From Acidobacteriota bacterium (GTDB taxonomy: Bacteria > Acidobacteriota > Terriglobia > Bryobacterales > JACQDG01), in the NCBI GenBank assembly GCA_016201185.1, contig JACQDG010000493.1:1-7370 (forward strand): a DNA stretch of 7,370 nt, written 5' to 3'. Each line of letters begins with the position of its first letter. Position 1 is the first letter of the stretch. The position numbers and the translations under genes were made by a program. The notes under the pieces were generated by a model. The model was given only the letters and a program-made list of their open reading frames with translations, did no database searches and was not told the DNA's origin. This document shows, piece after piece, positions 1 to 5,559 of this stretch.

Positions 1-1
1 C

Positions 2-1537
2 GAGCTCCTGGCCAATGTTCAGAAGCGGATTCACCTGGGGCTGGACCTGAAGGGCGGCTCCCACCTGGTGCTGCAAGTGCAGGTGCAGGACGCCGTGCGG
101 GCCCAAGCCGACCAGACCATCGAGCGGCTGAAACTGGATCTGAACCGCCAGAACATCAATTTCGCTTCCATTGACCGCAACGACCCGCAGCGGATCGAGG
201 ATGCCGACACGATCGAAATCCGCGTCAAGGGGCTACCGGCGGAGCGCTCCAGCGATTTCAAGGCTCTGATCGACGACCGCTACCCGGAGTGGCTCTATTC
301 CCCCGTGGACTCCTCCACGTGGCGGCTGACCCTGAAGCCGGCTGTGCTGAACCAGGTCAAGCTGGACACTGTGGAGCAGTCCCTTCGCACGATTGAGAAC
401 CGGATTAATGGATTGGGCCTCAGCGAGCCGACCATCCAGCGCTACGGCGGCGGAGACGACTACCGGATCCTGGTGGAACTGCCCGGCGTGGAGGACCCCG
501 CGCGGGTGAAGGAAATCATGCAGACTACCGCGTTGCTGGAGATCAAGGAGGTTAGGGGCGGACCATTTTCCTCGGGCGACGCCGCTCTGGCTTCCTATGG
601 CGGGGTTCTGCCGGAAAACAGCGAGGTGCTGAAGTTCGTTGAGCGTGGAGATACCGGCCAGGCTCCTGCAGAAAGCTGGTATGTATTGGGCCGCACGCCG
701 AAGGTGACCGGTCGCGACCTACGCAACGCCCGCGAGGCGCAGGACACCACCACCCGGGGGTGGGAGACCGAGTTCTCGCTTTCGATAGAGGCCGGGCAGA
801 GATTTGGCCGGTTCACTGAAGCCAATATCGGCAACAAGCTGGCTGTAGTACTGGACCGGCGGATCCGCAACGTGGCCACCATCCAGAACCGGATTGAGGA
901 TCAAGGTCGTATCACTCACATGCGCAGCCAGCAGGAGGCTAGCGACCTGGCTCTGGTACTACGGTCCGGCTCCTTGCCCGCCAGCATCCTGGTGCTTGAG
1001 GAGCGGACGGTGGGGCCATCCCTGGGCGCCGACTCCATCCACCAGGGCATCCTCAGCGGCATCGCCGGGCTTGCGGCCGTGGTCCTCTTCATGTTGGTCT
1101 ATTACAAGGTGAGCGGGGTCAATGCGGTCCTGGCCCTGTTCCTGAACGTGATCATTCTGATGGCGGCTCTGGGCTACTTCGGCGCCACTCTGACCCTGCC
1201 GGGCATTGCCGGGGTCATCCTCACCATCGGCATGGCGGTTGACAGCAACGTACTGATTTTCGAGCGGATTCGCGAGGAGCTGCGCCACGGCAAGACCGTG
1301 GTGGCGGCCGTCGACGCCGGCTTCAGCAAGGCGTTCCTGACCATTATCGACACCCATGTGACCACAATAGTGTCAGCTGCCTTCCTGTTCCTGTTCGGAA
1401 CCGGGCCGGTCAAGGGGTTTGCCGTGACCCTGACCATCGGCTTGCTCGCAAATTTATTTACGGCTGTGTTTGTCAGCCGGGTGATCTTCGACTACGTGCT
1501 GTCGCGAAAGCAACAGGTAACGGAACTGAGCATATAG
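2..1537 (+). CDS. secD: Protein translocase subunit SecD (5' partial)
   Basis: SecD is a polytopic inner-membrane protein that works with SecF and SecYEG, using the proton motive force to complete export of proteins on the periplasmic side. The reading frame is open from base 2, so the start codon and first membrane segment lie upstream; the GTG at 68 is internal. Counting from the first complete codon (511 residues), the family motif LGLDLKGG is at 12-19, the periplasmic base region has GLGLSEPTIQ (137-146) and ELPGVEDP (159-166), and a P1 head follows. Five membrane segments lie at about 350-368, 373-393, 400-420, 445-465 and 472-499. The fourth-segment signature GMAVDSNVLIFERIREEL is at 410-427; its Asp is the expected proton-path residue. 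The stop is TAG at 1535. secF follows after 99 bp in the usual order. Family assignment is secure. Confidence 0.97.
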   Translation, partial: ELLANVQKRIHLGLDLKGGSHLVLQVQVQDAVRAQADQTIERLKLDLNRQNINFASIDRNDPQRIEDADTIEIRVKGLPAERSSDFKALIDDRYPEWLYSPVDSSTWRLTLKPAVLNQVKLDTVEQSLRTIENRINGLGLSEPTIQRYGGGDDYRILVELPGVEDPARVKEIMQTTALLEIKEVRGGPFSSGDAALASYGGVLPENSEVLKFVERGDTGQAPAESWYVLGRTPKVTGRDLRNAREAQDTTTRGWETEFSLSIEAGQRFGRFTEANIGNKLAVVLDRRIRNVATIQNRIEDQGRITHMRSQQEASDLALVLRSGSLPASILVLEERTVGPSLGADSIHQGILSGIAGLAAVVLFMLVYYKVSGVNAVLALFLNVIILMAALGYFGATLTLPGIAGVILTIGMAVDSNVLIFERIREELRHGKTVVAAVDAGFSKAFLTIIDTHVTTIVSAAFLFLFGTGPVKGFAVTLTIGLLANLFTAVFVSRVIFDYVLSRKQQVTELSI

Positions 1538-1593
1538 GATGTCCGGAGGAAGGGCGCCCCGGGCTGCCATGGGGGCGGGAACTTTTTCGGAGA

Positions 1594-1623
1594 AACCGGT
1601 GTCTAGAATTTCGGAACCGGTGT
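1594..1623 (+). repeat. Direct repeat AACCGGTGT x2 around a -10-like hexamer
   Basis: AACCGGTGT occurs at 1594-1602 and again at 1615-1623, exactly 21 bp apart, in the secD-secF gap. Each copy contains the palindrome ACCGGT. A TAGAAT hexamer, one mismatch from the sigma-70 -10 consensus, lies between them at 1604-1609, but no good -35 is seen 16-18 bp upstream. It could be a small operator or a weak secF promoter, or chance. The repeat is seen directly; any regulatory role is inference. Confidence 0.3.
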
Positions 1624-1636
1624 AAAGTGTGTCTGC

Positions 1637-2848
1637 ATGCAATTGCTGGCCAACACCAATTTTGACTTCCTCGGCAAGAAGCTGTTTTTTATAGGCCTTT
1701 CGCTGGTCCTCTCCATTTCCGGGATCATCAGCCTCATCGTCAAGGGCGGCCCGCGTTACGGCATCGACTTCCGGGGGGGGACCCTGGTGCAGGTGAAGTT
1801 TCTCCAGGCCCCGCCGCTGGACAAGATCCGGGCGGCCTTGCAACAGAGGGGATTGACTGGCAGCACGCTGCAGCCTTACGACCGGCCGGAGACCAACCAG
1901 GTTCTCATCGGGCTGCAGATCGCCGAGGAGCGGGAACTGGACCGCGACCGTAAGGCCATTCTCGAGGCTCTAAAGACGGCGCTGGGAGGGGATCCCAACA
2001 AGCTGGACTTCAATAACGCTTCGGCCACATCCTTGGCTGAGTTGCTCCGCTCCTCCCCGGCGCTGGCCCGTTCCTCGGCGACCCCGGAACAACTGGAGAA
2101 GCTCGCCCAGGTGATGCTTAGCTTCCGCGACAGCCCGCCCCGCTCCGGACTCATCAAAAATTTTGATGAATTGGCCTCCCTTCCCGGCGTGAATCCTGAT
2201 ATCATATCGGCGCTCAAAAACGAAGTGTCGCTGGGGCCTTTCTCGATCCGCAGCGTGGAGATCGTGGGCCCTAAGGTAGGCAAGGACCTGCAGAGGCAGG
2301 CCATTCTGGCCACCCTGTATGCTCTGGGGGGGATGCTGGTCTACATTGCGTTTCGCTTTGAGTGGATTTACGGGGTGGCGGCGGTCGTGGCCGTGTTCCA
2401 CGACACGATCATCACCGTCGGATTCTTCTCCTTGTTCAACAAGGAGATTTCCCTGACGGTCCTGGCTGCGCTGCTGACCCTGGTCGGGTATTCGATGAAC
2501 GATACGATCGTCATTTTCGACCGTATCCGGGAGAACTTGAAGCTGATGCGGCGGACGGAACTGGAGCCGTTGATCAACACCAGCATTAATCAGACCTTGA
2601 GCCGGACGATCCTTACCTCCGGCCTCACCTTCCTCACCGTGCTATCGCTGTTTCTGTTCGGCGGGGAGGTGCTGAATGGGTTTTCTTTCGCCCTGGTGGT
2701 TGGTATTATCGTGGGAACCTATTCGTCGGTTTTTGTAGCCAGCCCCATTCTGATCTGGTGGCAAGGCGTGGCGGACAAGCGCAAAGCGGCCAGAGGGCCG
2801 GTCTTGGTGGAAAAGCCGGCCAACCGGCGCCGGGTTGCCGGGAGATAA
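1637..2848 (+). CDS. secF: Protein translocase subunit SecF with enlarged periplasmic domain
   Basis: SecF is the partner of SecD in the proton-driven accessory complex of the Sec translocon, located in the inner membrane. The 403-residue product has a first membrane segment at about 15-36, then YGIDFRGGTLVQVKF (41-55), which holds the SecF GIDFRGG motif. SVEIVGPKVGKDL (206-218) precedes the second segment (about 222-239). Segments follow at about 245-267, 274-295, 324-341 and 346-374, with the signature MNDTIVIFDRIREN at 287-300. SecF is usually near 300 residues; the extra length lies at about 115-198 and resembles a helix-hairpin-helix domain (separate entry). The ATG at 1637 is chosen because an in-frame TAG at 1604 closes the frame upstream and no other start lies between. 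No clear Shine-Dalgarno is visible before it, so secF may depend on coupling or a weak site. Confidence 0.96.
   Translation: MQLLANTNFDFLGKKLFFIGLSLVLSISGIISLIVKGGPRYGIDFRGGTLVQVKFLQAPPLDKIRAALQQRGLTGSTLQPYDRPETNQVLIGLQIAEERELDRDRKAILEALKTALGGDPNKLDFNNASATSLAELLRSSPALARSSATPEQLEKLAQVMLSFRDSPPRSGLIKNFDELASLPGVNPDIISALKNEVSLGPFSIRSVEIVGPKVGKDLQRQAILATLYALGGMLVYIAFRFEWIYGVAAVVAVFHDTIITVGFFSLFNKEISLTVLAALLTLVGYSMNDTIVIFDRIRENLKLMRRTELEPLINTSINQTLSRTILTSGLTFLTVLSLFLFGGEVLNGFSFALVVGIIVGTYSSVFVASPILIWWQGVADKRKAARGPVLVEKPANRRRVAGR
1979..2230 (+). other. Helix-hairpin-helix-like (ComEA/GspK-type) insert within SecF
   Basis: Residues about 115-198 of SecF are inserted between the two parts of its periplasmic domain. 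The first half reads LDFNNASATSLAELL (123-137), matching the 'lNvNtAsaeeL..L' start of ComEA and type II secretion GspK repeats. The second half has EKLAQVMLSFRD (154-165), then NFDELASLPGVNPDIISALKNE (175-196), matching 'ekLAqaIi.yR...F.s.eeLl.lpGi.......l'. The similarity is in motif spacing read by eye; no profile search was possible. The first hairpin lacks the usual LPGIG and has a longer Ser/Ala-rich linker instead. In a periplasmic location a protein-binding role, as in GspK, is more plausible than DNA binding, but that is inference. Confidence 0.55.
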
Positions 2849-2875
2849 TTGGGGAGATAGAGGGAGGGCTTCCTT

Positions 2876-3625
2876 ATGTTTGAACAGAGTTTGCTTGATG
2901 CGCAGGGGGTAAAGACGACGACCCGCTACACGGTTTTCTTTTCCTTCTTCGTTCAGTGTCTGATCATCGGGGTGGCAGTTCTGATCCCGTTGATCTACAC
3001 CAACACGCTGCCGGCCCATCAGTTGATGTCGTATCTGGTGGCGCCGCCTCCGCCGCCGCCTCCGCCGCCGCCTCCGGCTGCGGTAATGAAGGCGCCGAAG
3101 ATTACGCCCCGGGAGTTCGATTCCAGCAAGCTGATGCAGCCCAAGATAATTCCCAAGCAGGTGGCCATCATTAAGGAAGAAGACATGTCCGCCGCGGCGA
3201 TTTCCGGAGTGGTGGGCGGTGTGCCGGGCGGGGTGCCAGGTGGGGCTGTGGGCGGGGTGATCGGAGGTATCCTCTCCTCGACCCCTGTAGCGCCGCCACC
3301 GCCTCCCAAGGTGGAGGCGCCCAAGGCGGCGCCCCAGCGGATCCGCGTGGGCGGGAACGTGCAAAAGGCCAACCTGATCTTCCAGCCCAAGCCGGTTTAC
3401 CCGCCCTTGGCCAAGCAGGCCCGCATCCAGGGCTTGGTGCGGTTCACCGCCATCATCAGCAAGGAAGGCACCATCCAGCAGTTGACACTGATCAGCGGGC
3501 ATCCCCTGCTGATCCCGTCGGCTCAGGAAGCGGTCAAGCAGTGGCGCTACAGACCGACTCTGCTGAACGGCGAGCCGGTGGAGGTCATTACGCAGATAGA
3601 CGTGAATTTTACGTTGAGCCAGTAG
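2876..3625 (+). CDS. tonB: Energy transducer TonB
   Basis: TonB spans the periplasm and passes energy from the ExbB-ExbD proton motor to TonB-dependent outer-membrane receptors. The 249-residue product has a short cytoplasmic start and one membrane anchor at about 17-41. The rigid periplasmic part carries eleven consecutive prolines (57-67), a Gly-rich hinge with GGVPGGVPGG (114-123) and a second Pro stretch (140-144). The globular TonB C-terminal domain is at about 158-249, recognised by PKPVYPPLAKQARIQG (171-186) and EAVKQWRYRPTLLNGEPV (218-235). The start is set by AGGGAGGG (2861-2868), 7 nt before the ATG. secF ends 27 bp upstream, so the two are likely co-transcribed. In the anchor the Ser-x3-His pattern of E. 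coli TonB (S16/H20) reads Ser23-x3-Gln27, so the key His appears to be missing. TolA is an alternative but the C-terminal motifs fit TonB. Confidence 0.92.
   Translation: MFEQSLLDAQGVKTTTRYTVFFSFFVQCLIIGVAVLIPLIYTNTLPAHQLMSYLVAPPPPPPPPPPPAAVMKAPKITPREFDSSKLMQPKIIPKQVAIIKEEDMSAAAISGVVGGVPGGVPGGAVGGVIGGILSSTPVAPPPPPKVEAPKAAPQRIRVGGNVQKANLIFQPKPVYPPLAKQARIQGLVRFTAIISKEGTIQQLTLISGHPLLIPSAQEAVKQWRYRPTLLNGEPVEVITQIDVNFTLSQ
3044..3076 (+). repeat. 12-bp tandem repeat encoding a Pro11 run in tonB
   Basis: The unit CCGCCTCCGCCG is repeated 2.75 times without a mismatch and encodes eleven prolines of TonB. It is a low-complexity tract that could change length in multiples of three or twelve bases by slippage without breaking the frame. 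Long proline runs stall ribosomes and usually need elongation factor EF-P; whether this one limits TonB synthesis is inference. Confidence 0.85.
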
Positions 3626-3673
3626 GCGCAAGCGGGCGACAGCGCTCGCCAAAACTTAGATTACGATTCGCAT

Positions 3674-3680
3674 AGGAGGA
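3674..3680 (+). promoter_or_regulatory. Strong Shine-Dalgarno that fixes the exbB start
   Basis: AGGAGGA lies 9 nt before the ATG at 3690. An in-frame TTG at 3681 would extend the protein by three residues, but it directly abuts this site and so cannot be the start it serves. Confidence 0.85.
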
Positions 3681-3689
3681 TTGAATTTC

Positions 3690-4421
3690 ATGTTTTCGCA
3701 ATGGGGCATGTTGTTGTTGCAGGAGGCGCAGGCCGTCGGCTGGGACCCCATCTCGCTGTGGCGACAGATGGGACCCGCCGCCAAGTTGGTGGTGGTGGTA
3801 CTGTTCATCATGTCAGCCTGGTCGCTGGGGGTCATGATTGACCGCTGGCTGGCTTTCCGGGCGGCCCGTAAACAGTCGCGGGCATTCGCCCCTGCGGTAG
3901 CCGGGGCGCTGCGAGAAGGCAAGCTCGACGAGGCCATCAAGATCGCCGAGCGACACAAGAAGAGCCATCTGGCCAAGGTGGTGACCGCCGGGCTGCAGGA
4001 GTTTCAGGCTCACGAGTTGAGCGCCGACATTCCAGGGGAGTACGTCGAGGCTTCCAAGCGGGCCCTGGAACGGGCCGAGGCCATCGTGCAGGCTGAACTG
4101 AAGCGCGGCCTGGGCGGGCTGGCCACGATCGGCTCCACGGCGCCCTTCGTGGGGCTGTTCGGCACAGTGGTCGGCATCATCAACGCCTTCCAGGGCATTT
4201 CGACCGAGAAATCGGCCGGCCTGGGCGCAGTGGCGAGCGGCATTTCCGAGGCTCTGGTGACCACCGCCATCGGGTTGTTCGTGGCGGTGCCGGCTGTCTG
4301 GATGTACAACATATTCACCACCAAGGTGGATTCGTTCAACGTCGAGATGGGCAACTCGAGCTCGGAGCTGATCGATTATTTCATCAAGCGATCCCAGCAG
4401 CGCGCTGCCGCCCGCAAATAG
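3690..4421 (+). CDS. exbB: Biopolymer transport protein ExbB (MotA/TolQ/ExbB proton channel)
   Basis: ExbB forms the pentameric inner-membrane stator of the TonB motor and houses ExbD in its pore. The 243-residue length equals that typical of ExbB. Membrane segments are at about 31-50, 144-168 and 183-207, with a cytoplasmic domain between the first two. The family block GSTAPFVGLFGTVVGIINAF is at 148-167, and GISEALVTTAIGL at 184-196. By motif alignment Thr159, Glu187 and Thr192 correspond to E. coli ExbB Thr148, Glu176 and Thr181, the residues lining the proton path, and all three are kept. It lies 64 bp after tonB and before two exbD genes, which favours ExbB over TolQ or MotA. The start is the ATG at 3690 because of its well-spaced ribosome-binding site. 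Confidence 0.94.
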   Translation: MFSQWGMLLLQEAQAVGWDPISLWRQMGPAAKLVVVVLFIMSAWSLGVMIDRWLAFRAARKQSRAFAPAVAGALREGKLDEAIKIAERHKKSHLAKVVTAGLQEFQAHELSADIPGEYVEASKRALERAEAIVQAELKRGLGGLATIGSTAPFVGLFGTVVGIINAFQGISTEKSAGLGAVASGISEALVTTAIGLFVAVPAVWMYNIFTTKVDSFNVEMGNSSSELIDYFIKRSQQRAAARK

Positions 4422-4474
4422 CGGCGCCTGTGGCTTTGAGCGGAGGGTCCTCGCTAGTGAATCGTGATCCGCGA

Positions 4475-4502
4475 CGGGGCGCGGCCTGTGGCCCGCGCCC
4501 CG
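4475..4502 (+). repeat. GC-rich hairpin between exbB and first exbD
   Basis: CGGGGCGCGG (4475-4484) is perfectly complementary to CCGCGCCCCG (4493-4502), giving a 10-bp stem with an 8-nt loop. No T-tract follows, so it is not an intrinsic terminator. In the mRNA it would sit about 40 nt before the exbD start and could stabilise the upstream message or mark a processing site. That role is inference. Confidence 0.6.
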
Positions 4503-4524
4503 GCGCGAGGAAGGATTGCGGGCA

Positions 4525-4531
4525 GGGGGAG
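4525..4531 (+). promoter_or_regulatory. Shine-Dalgarno supporting the first exbD start
   Basis: GGGGGAG lies 10 nt before the ATG at 4542. This favours that codon over the upstream in-frame GTG at 4464, whose 26-residue extension would be an Arg/Ala/Gly-rich translation of the hairpin, and over the in-frame ATG at 4560. Confidence 0.65.
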
Positions 4532-4541
4532 AAATAATACT

Positions 4542-4997
4542 ATGGCAATACGAACGACCATGAGCAAGAGCACTACCATCGCCGACATCAACGTGACGCC
4601 CATGGTGGACGTCATGCTGGTCCTGCTGATCATTTTCATGGTGATCACCCCCATGTTGACTAAAGGCATCAGCGTCGACATGGTGAAAGCCAGAAACCCC
4701 GCTACCATGCAGGCGGCCGATAAGGACGACGCCGTGGTGGCCACCGTCACCCGCGACGGGAAGGTTTATCTCATCAAGACTCAGATGCCAGCCTCCGAGC
4801 TCGGGCCCAAGGTGAGGGACCTGATTTCCAACAAGCTCGACAAGATGGTTTACGTCAGGAGCGATTCCCGGGCCAAGTACGGGCTGGTGGTGGAGGTCGT
4901 GGACAACATCCGCACGGCGGGAGTGGATCAGATCGGCTTATTGACCGAGAAACTGGAGCAGAAGGGCGCCCAGGCGGCGCCCGCGATGTCGCCGTAA
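4542..4997 (+). CDS. exbD: Biopolymer transport protein ExbD, first copy
   Basis: ExbD is the single-pass rotor-like partner of ExbB that couples proton flow to TonB. From the ATG at 4542 the product has 151 residues, close to the usual 130-150. A short cytoplasmic start leads to the family signature DINVTPMVDVMLVLLIIFMV (15-34), which includes the membrane segment at about 22-41. Asp23 is the conserved proton-carrying residue (E. coli ExbD Asp25). The periplasmic domain follows, with KMVYVRSDSRAKYGLVVEVV and an end rich in Ala. It lies 120 bp after exbB, a gap holding a hairpin, and 42 bp before a second exbD. The start has a suitable ribosome-binding site; the upstream GTG at 4464 is less likely. 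Confidence 0.93.
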   Translation: MAIRTTMSKSTTIADINVTPMVDVMLVLLIIFMVITPMLTKGISVDMVKARNPATMQAADKDDAVVATVTRDGKVYLIKTQMPASELGPKVRDLISNKLDKMVYVRSDSRAKYGLVVEVVDNIRTAGVDQIGLLTEKLEQKGAQAAPAMSP

Positions 4998-5039
4998 TCC
5001 CTGTGGCGCAGCGCGGTTCCGAGAAAGGAGAGAGTCGCA

Positions 5040-5465
5040 ATGGCAATGGCAATGGCAACTGGAGCAGGCAAGGCAAAATCGGACATCAACATGACCCCGC
5101 TGATCGACGTGTTGCTGGTGCTGCTCATCATTTTTATGGTCATCACTCCGCTGACCCCCAAGGGCCTGGAGGCGCTGGTGCCCCAGCCGAACCCCAACCA
5201 GCAGCCGCAGCAGGAAAATGTCCGCACGGTGGTGGTCTCGGTCAATCCCGGCAACCAGTTATTGATTAACCAGGACCCTGTGACCAAGCAGATGCTGGGG
5301 CAACGGCTCGAGGACATTTTCAAAACGCGGAACGAGCGGGTGCTGTTCGTCAAAGGCGATTCCGGCCTGAATTTTGTCGATGTGGCTGAGGTGATCGACA
5401 TCGCCAAGGGCGCCGGGATCGACAAGATCGGCTTGATCACCGCCAAAATCGAGCAAGGCCAATAA
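5040..5465 (+). CDS. exbD: Biopolymer transport protein ExbD, second copy
   Basis: This is a second ExbD paralogue of 141 residues. It keeps the signature DINMTPLIDVLLVLLIIFMV (15-34) with the conserved Asp23 and has one membrane segment at about 22-41. The periplasmic domain begins with a Pro/Gln/Asn-rich linker (about 49-59), not found in the first copy, and later has VLFVKGDSGLNFVDVAEVI. The two copies agree well at the membrane segment but clearly differ in the periplasmic part, so they look like an old duplication with separate jobs, perhaps a mixed ExbD dimer. AGGAG at 5026-5030 is 9 nt before the first ATG. The gene opens with ATGGCA three times, so three in-frame ATG codons (5040, 5046, 5052) compete; the first fits best. 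Confidence 0.93.
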   Translation: MAMAMATGAGKAKSDINMTPLIDVLLVLLIIFMVITPLTPKGLEALVPQPNPNQQPQQENVRTVVVSVNPGNQLLINQDPVTKQMLGQRLEDIFKTRNERVLFVKGDSGLNFVDVAEVIDIAKGAGIDKIGLITAKIEQGQ

Positions 5466-5468
5466 GAC

Positions 5469-5493
5469 GAGGCCGCGCGGACCCCGCGTCCTC
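5469..5493 (+). repeat. Hairpin just after the second exbD
   Basis: GAGG (5469-5472) pairs with CCTC (5490-5493), and after a 2-nt bulge GCGCGG (5475-5480) pairs with CCGCGT (5484-5489, one G-T wobble) around an ACC loop. It starts 4 nt after the exbD stop and has no T-tract. It may protect the 3' end of the tonB-exbBDD message or be a weak terminator; function not shown. Confidence 0.45.
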
Positions 5494-5496
5494 CGC

Positions 5497-5531
5497 TTGA
5501 CCGGCAGGAGCGTCTGCCACAATTAAATAAT
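5497..5531 (+). promoter_or_regulatory. Possible weak promoter before the TPR gene
   Basis: TTGACC (5497-5502) matches five of six bases of the -35 consensus and is followed by the A/T-only stretch at 5521-5533, which stands out in this GC-rich region. The best -10 at a tolerable distance is TTAAAT (5523-5528, four of six) with a 20-bp spacer, which is longer than ideal. AATAAT at 5526-5531 fits better but is too far away. This is a candidate only. Confidence 0.25.
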
Positions 5532-5532
5532 T

Positions 5533-5546
5533 TGCCCCTCGGGGCA
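5533..5546 (+). repeat. Small perfect inverted repeat upstream of the TPR gene
   Basis: TGCCCC (5533-5538) and GGGGCA (5541-5546) form a perfect inverted repeat with a 2-nt centre, realistically a 5-bp stem with a CTCG loop. It lies directly after the AT-rich stretch and ends 4 nt before the GGAG ribosome-binding site (5551-5554). It could be an operator or a 5'-end mRNA hairpin; no function is demonstrated. Confidence 0.35.
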
Positions 5547-5559
5547 GCACGGAGTTCAG

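Noticed and set aside
68..70. GTG at 68 as the secD start.
   Set aside because: The essential SecD motif LGLDLKGG is encoded upstream at 35-58 in the same open frame, so the gene begins before the window.
1569..1625. An 18-codon ORF (MGAGTFSEKPVSRISEPV) in the secD-secF gap, considered as a leader or arrest peptide controlling secF.
   Set aside because: The GGAGGA at 1545-1550 is 18 nt away, too far to serve it. It has no signal or membrane segment and no known arrest motif, and it reads through the direct repeats, so chance is the simplest explanation.
3635..3650. Hairpin GGCGA/TCGCC after the tonB stop, considered as a terminator.
   Set aside because: Only a 5-bp stem, followed by AAAAC and not a T-tract, and exbB follows at once with a strong ribosome-binding site.
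2642..3652. A 336-codon open frame on the minus strand opposite the end of secF and all of tonB, with a long arginine run.
   Set aside because: The arginine run is the antisense reading of the proline codons. The plus strand carries clear SecF and TonB domains there, and the frame has no recognisable domain or plausible start context.
4464..4541. N-terminal extension of the first ExbD from a GTG at 4464.
   Set aside because: The 26 added residues are Arg/Ala/Gly-rich, encode the hairpin region, and are not expected in ExbD. The ATG at 4542 has a suitable ribosome-binding site.
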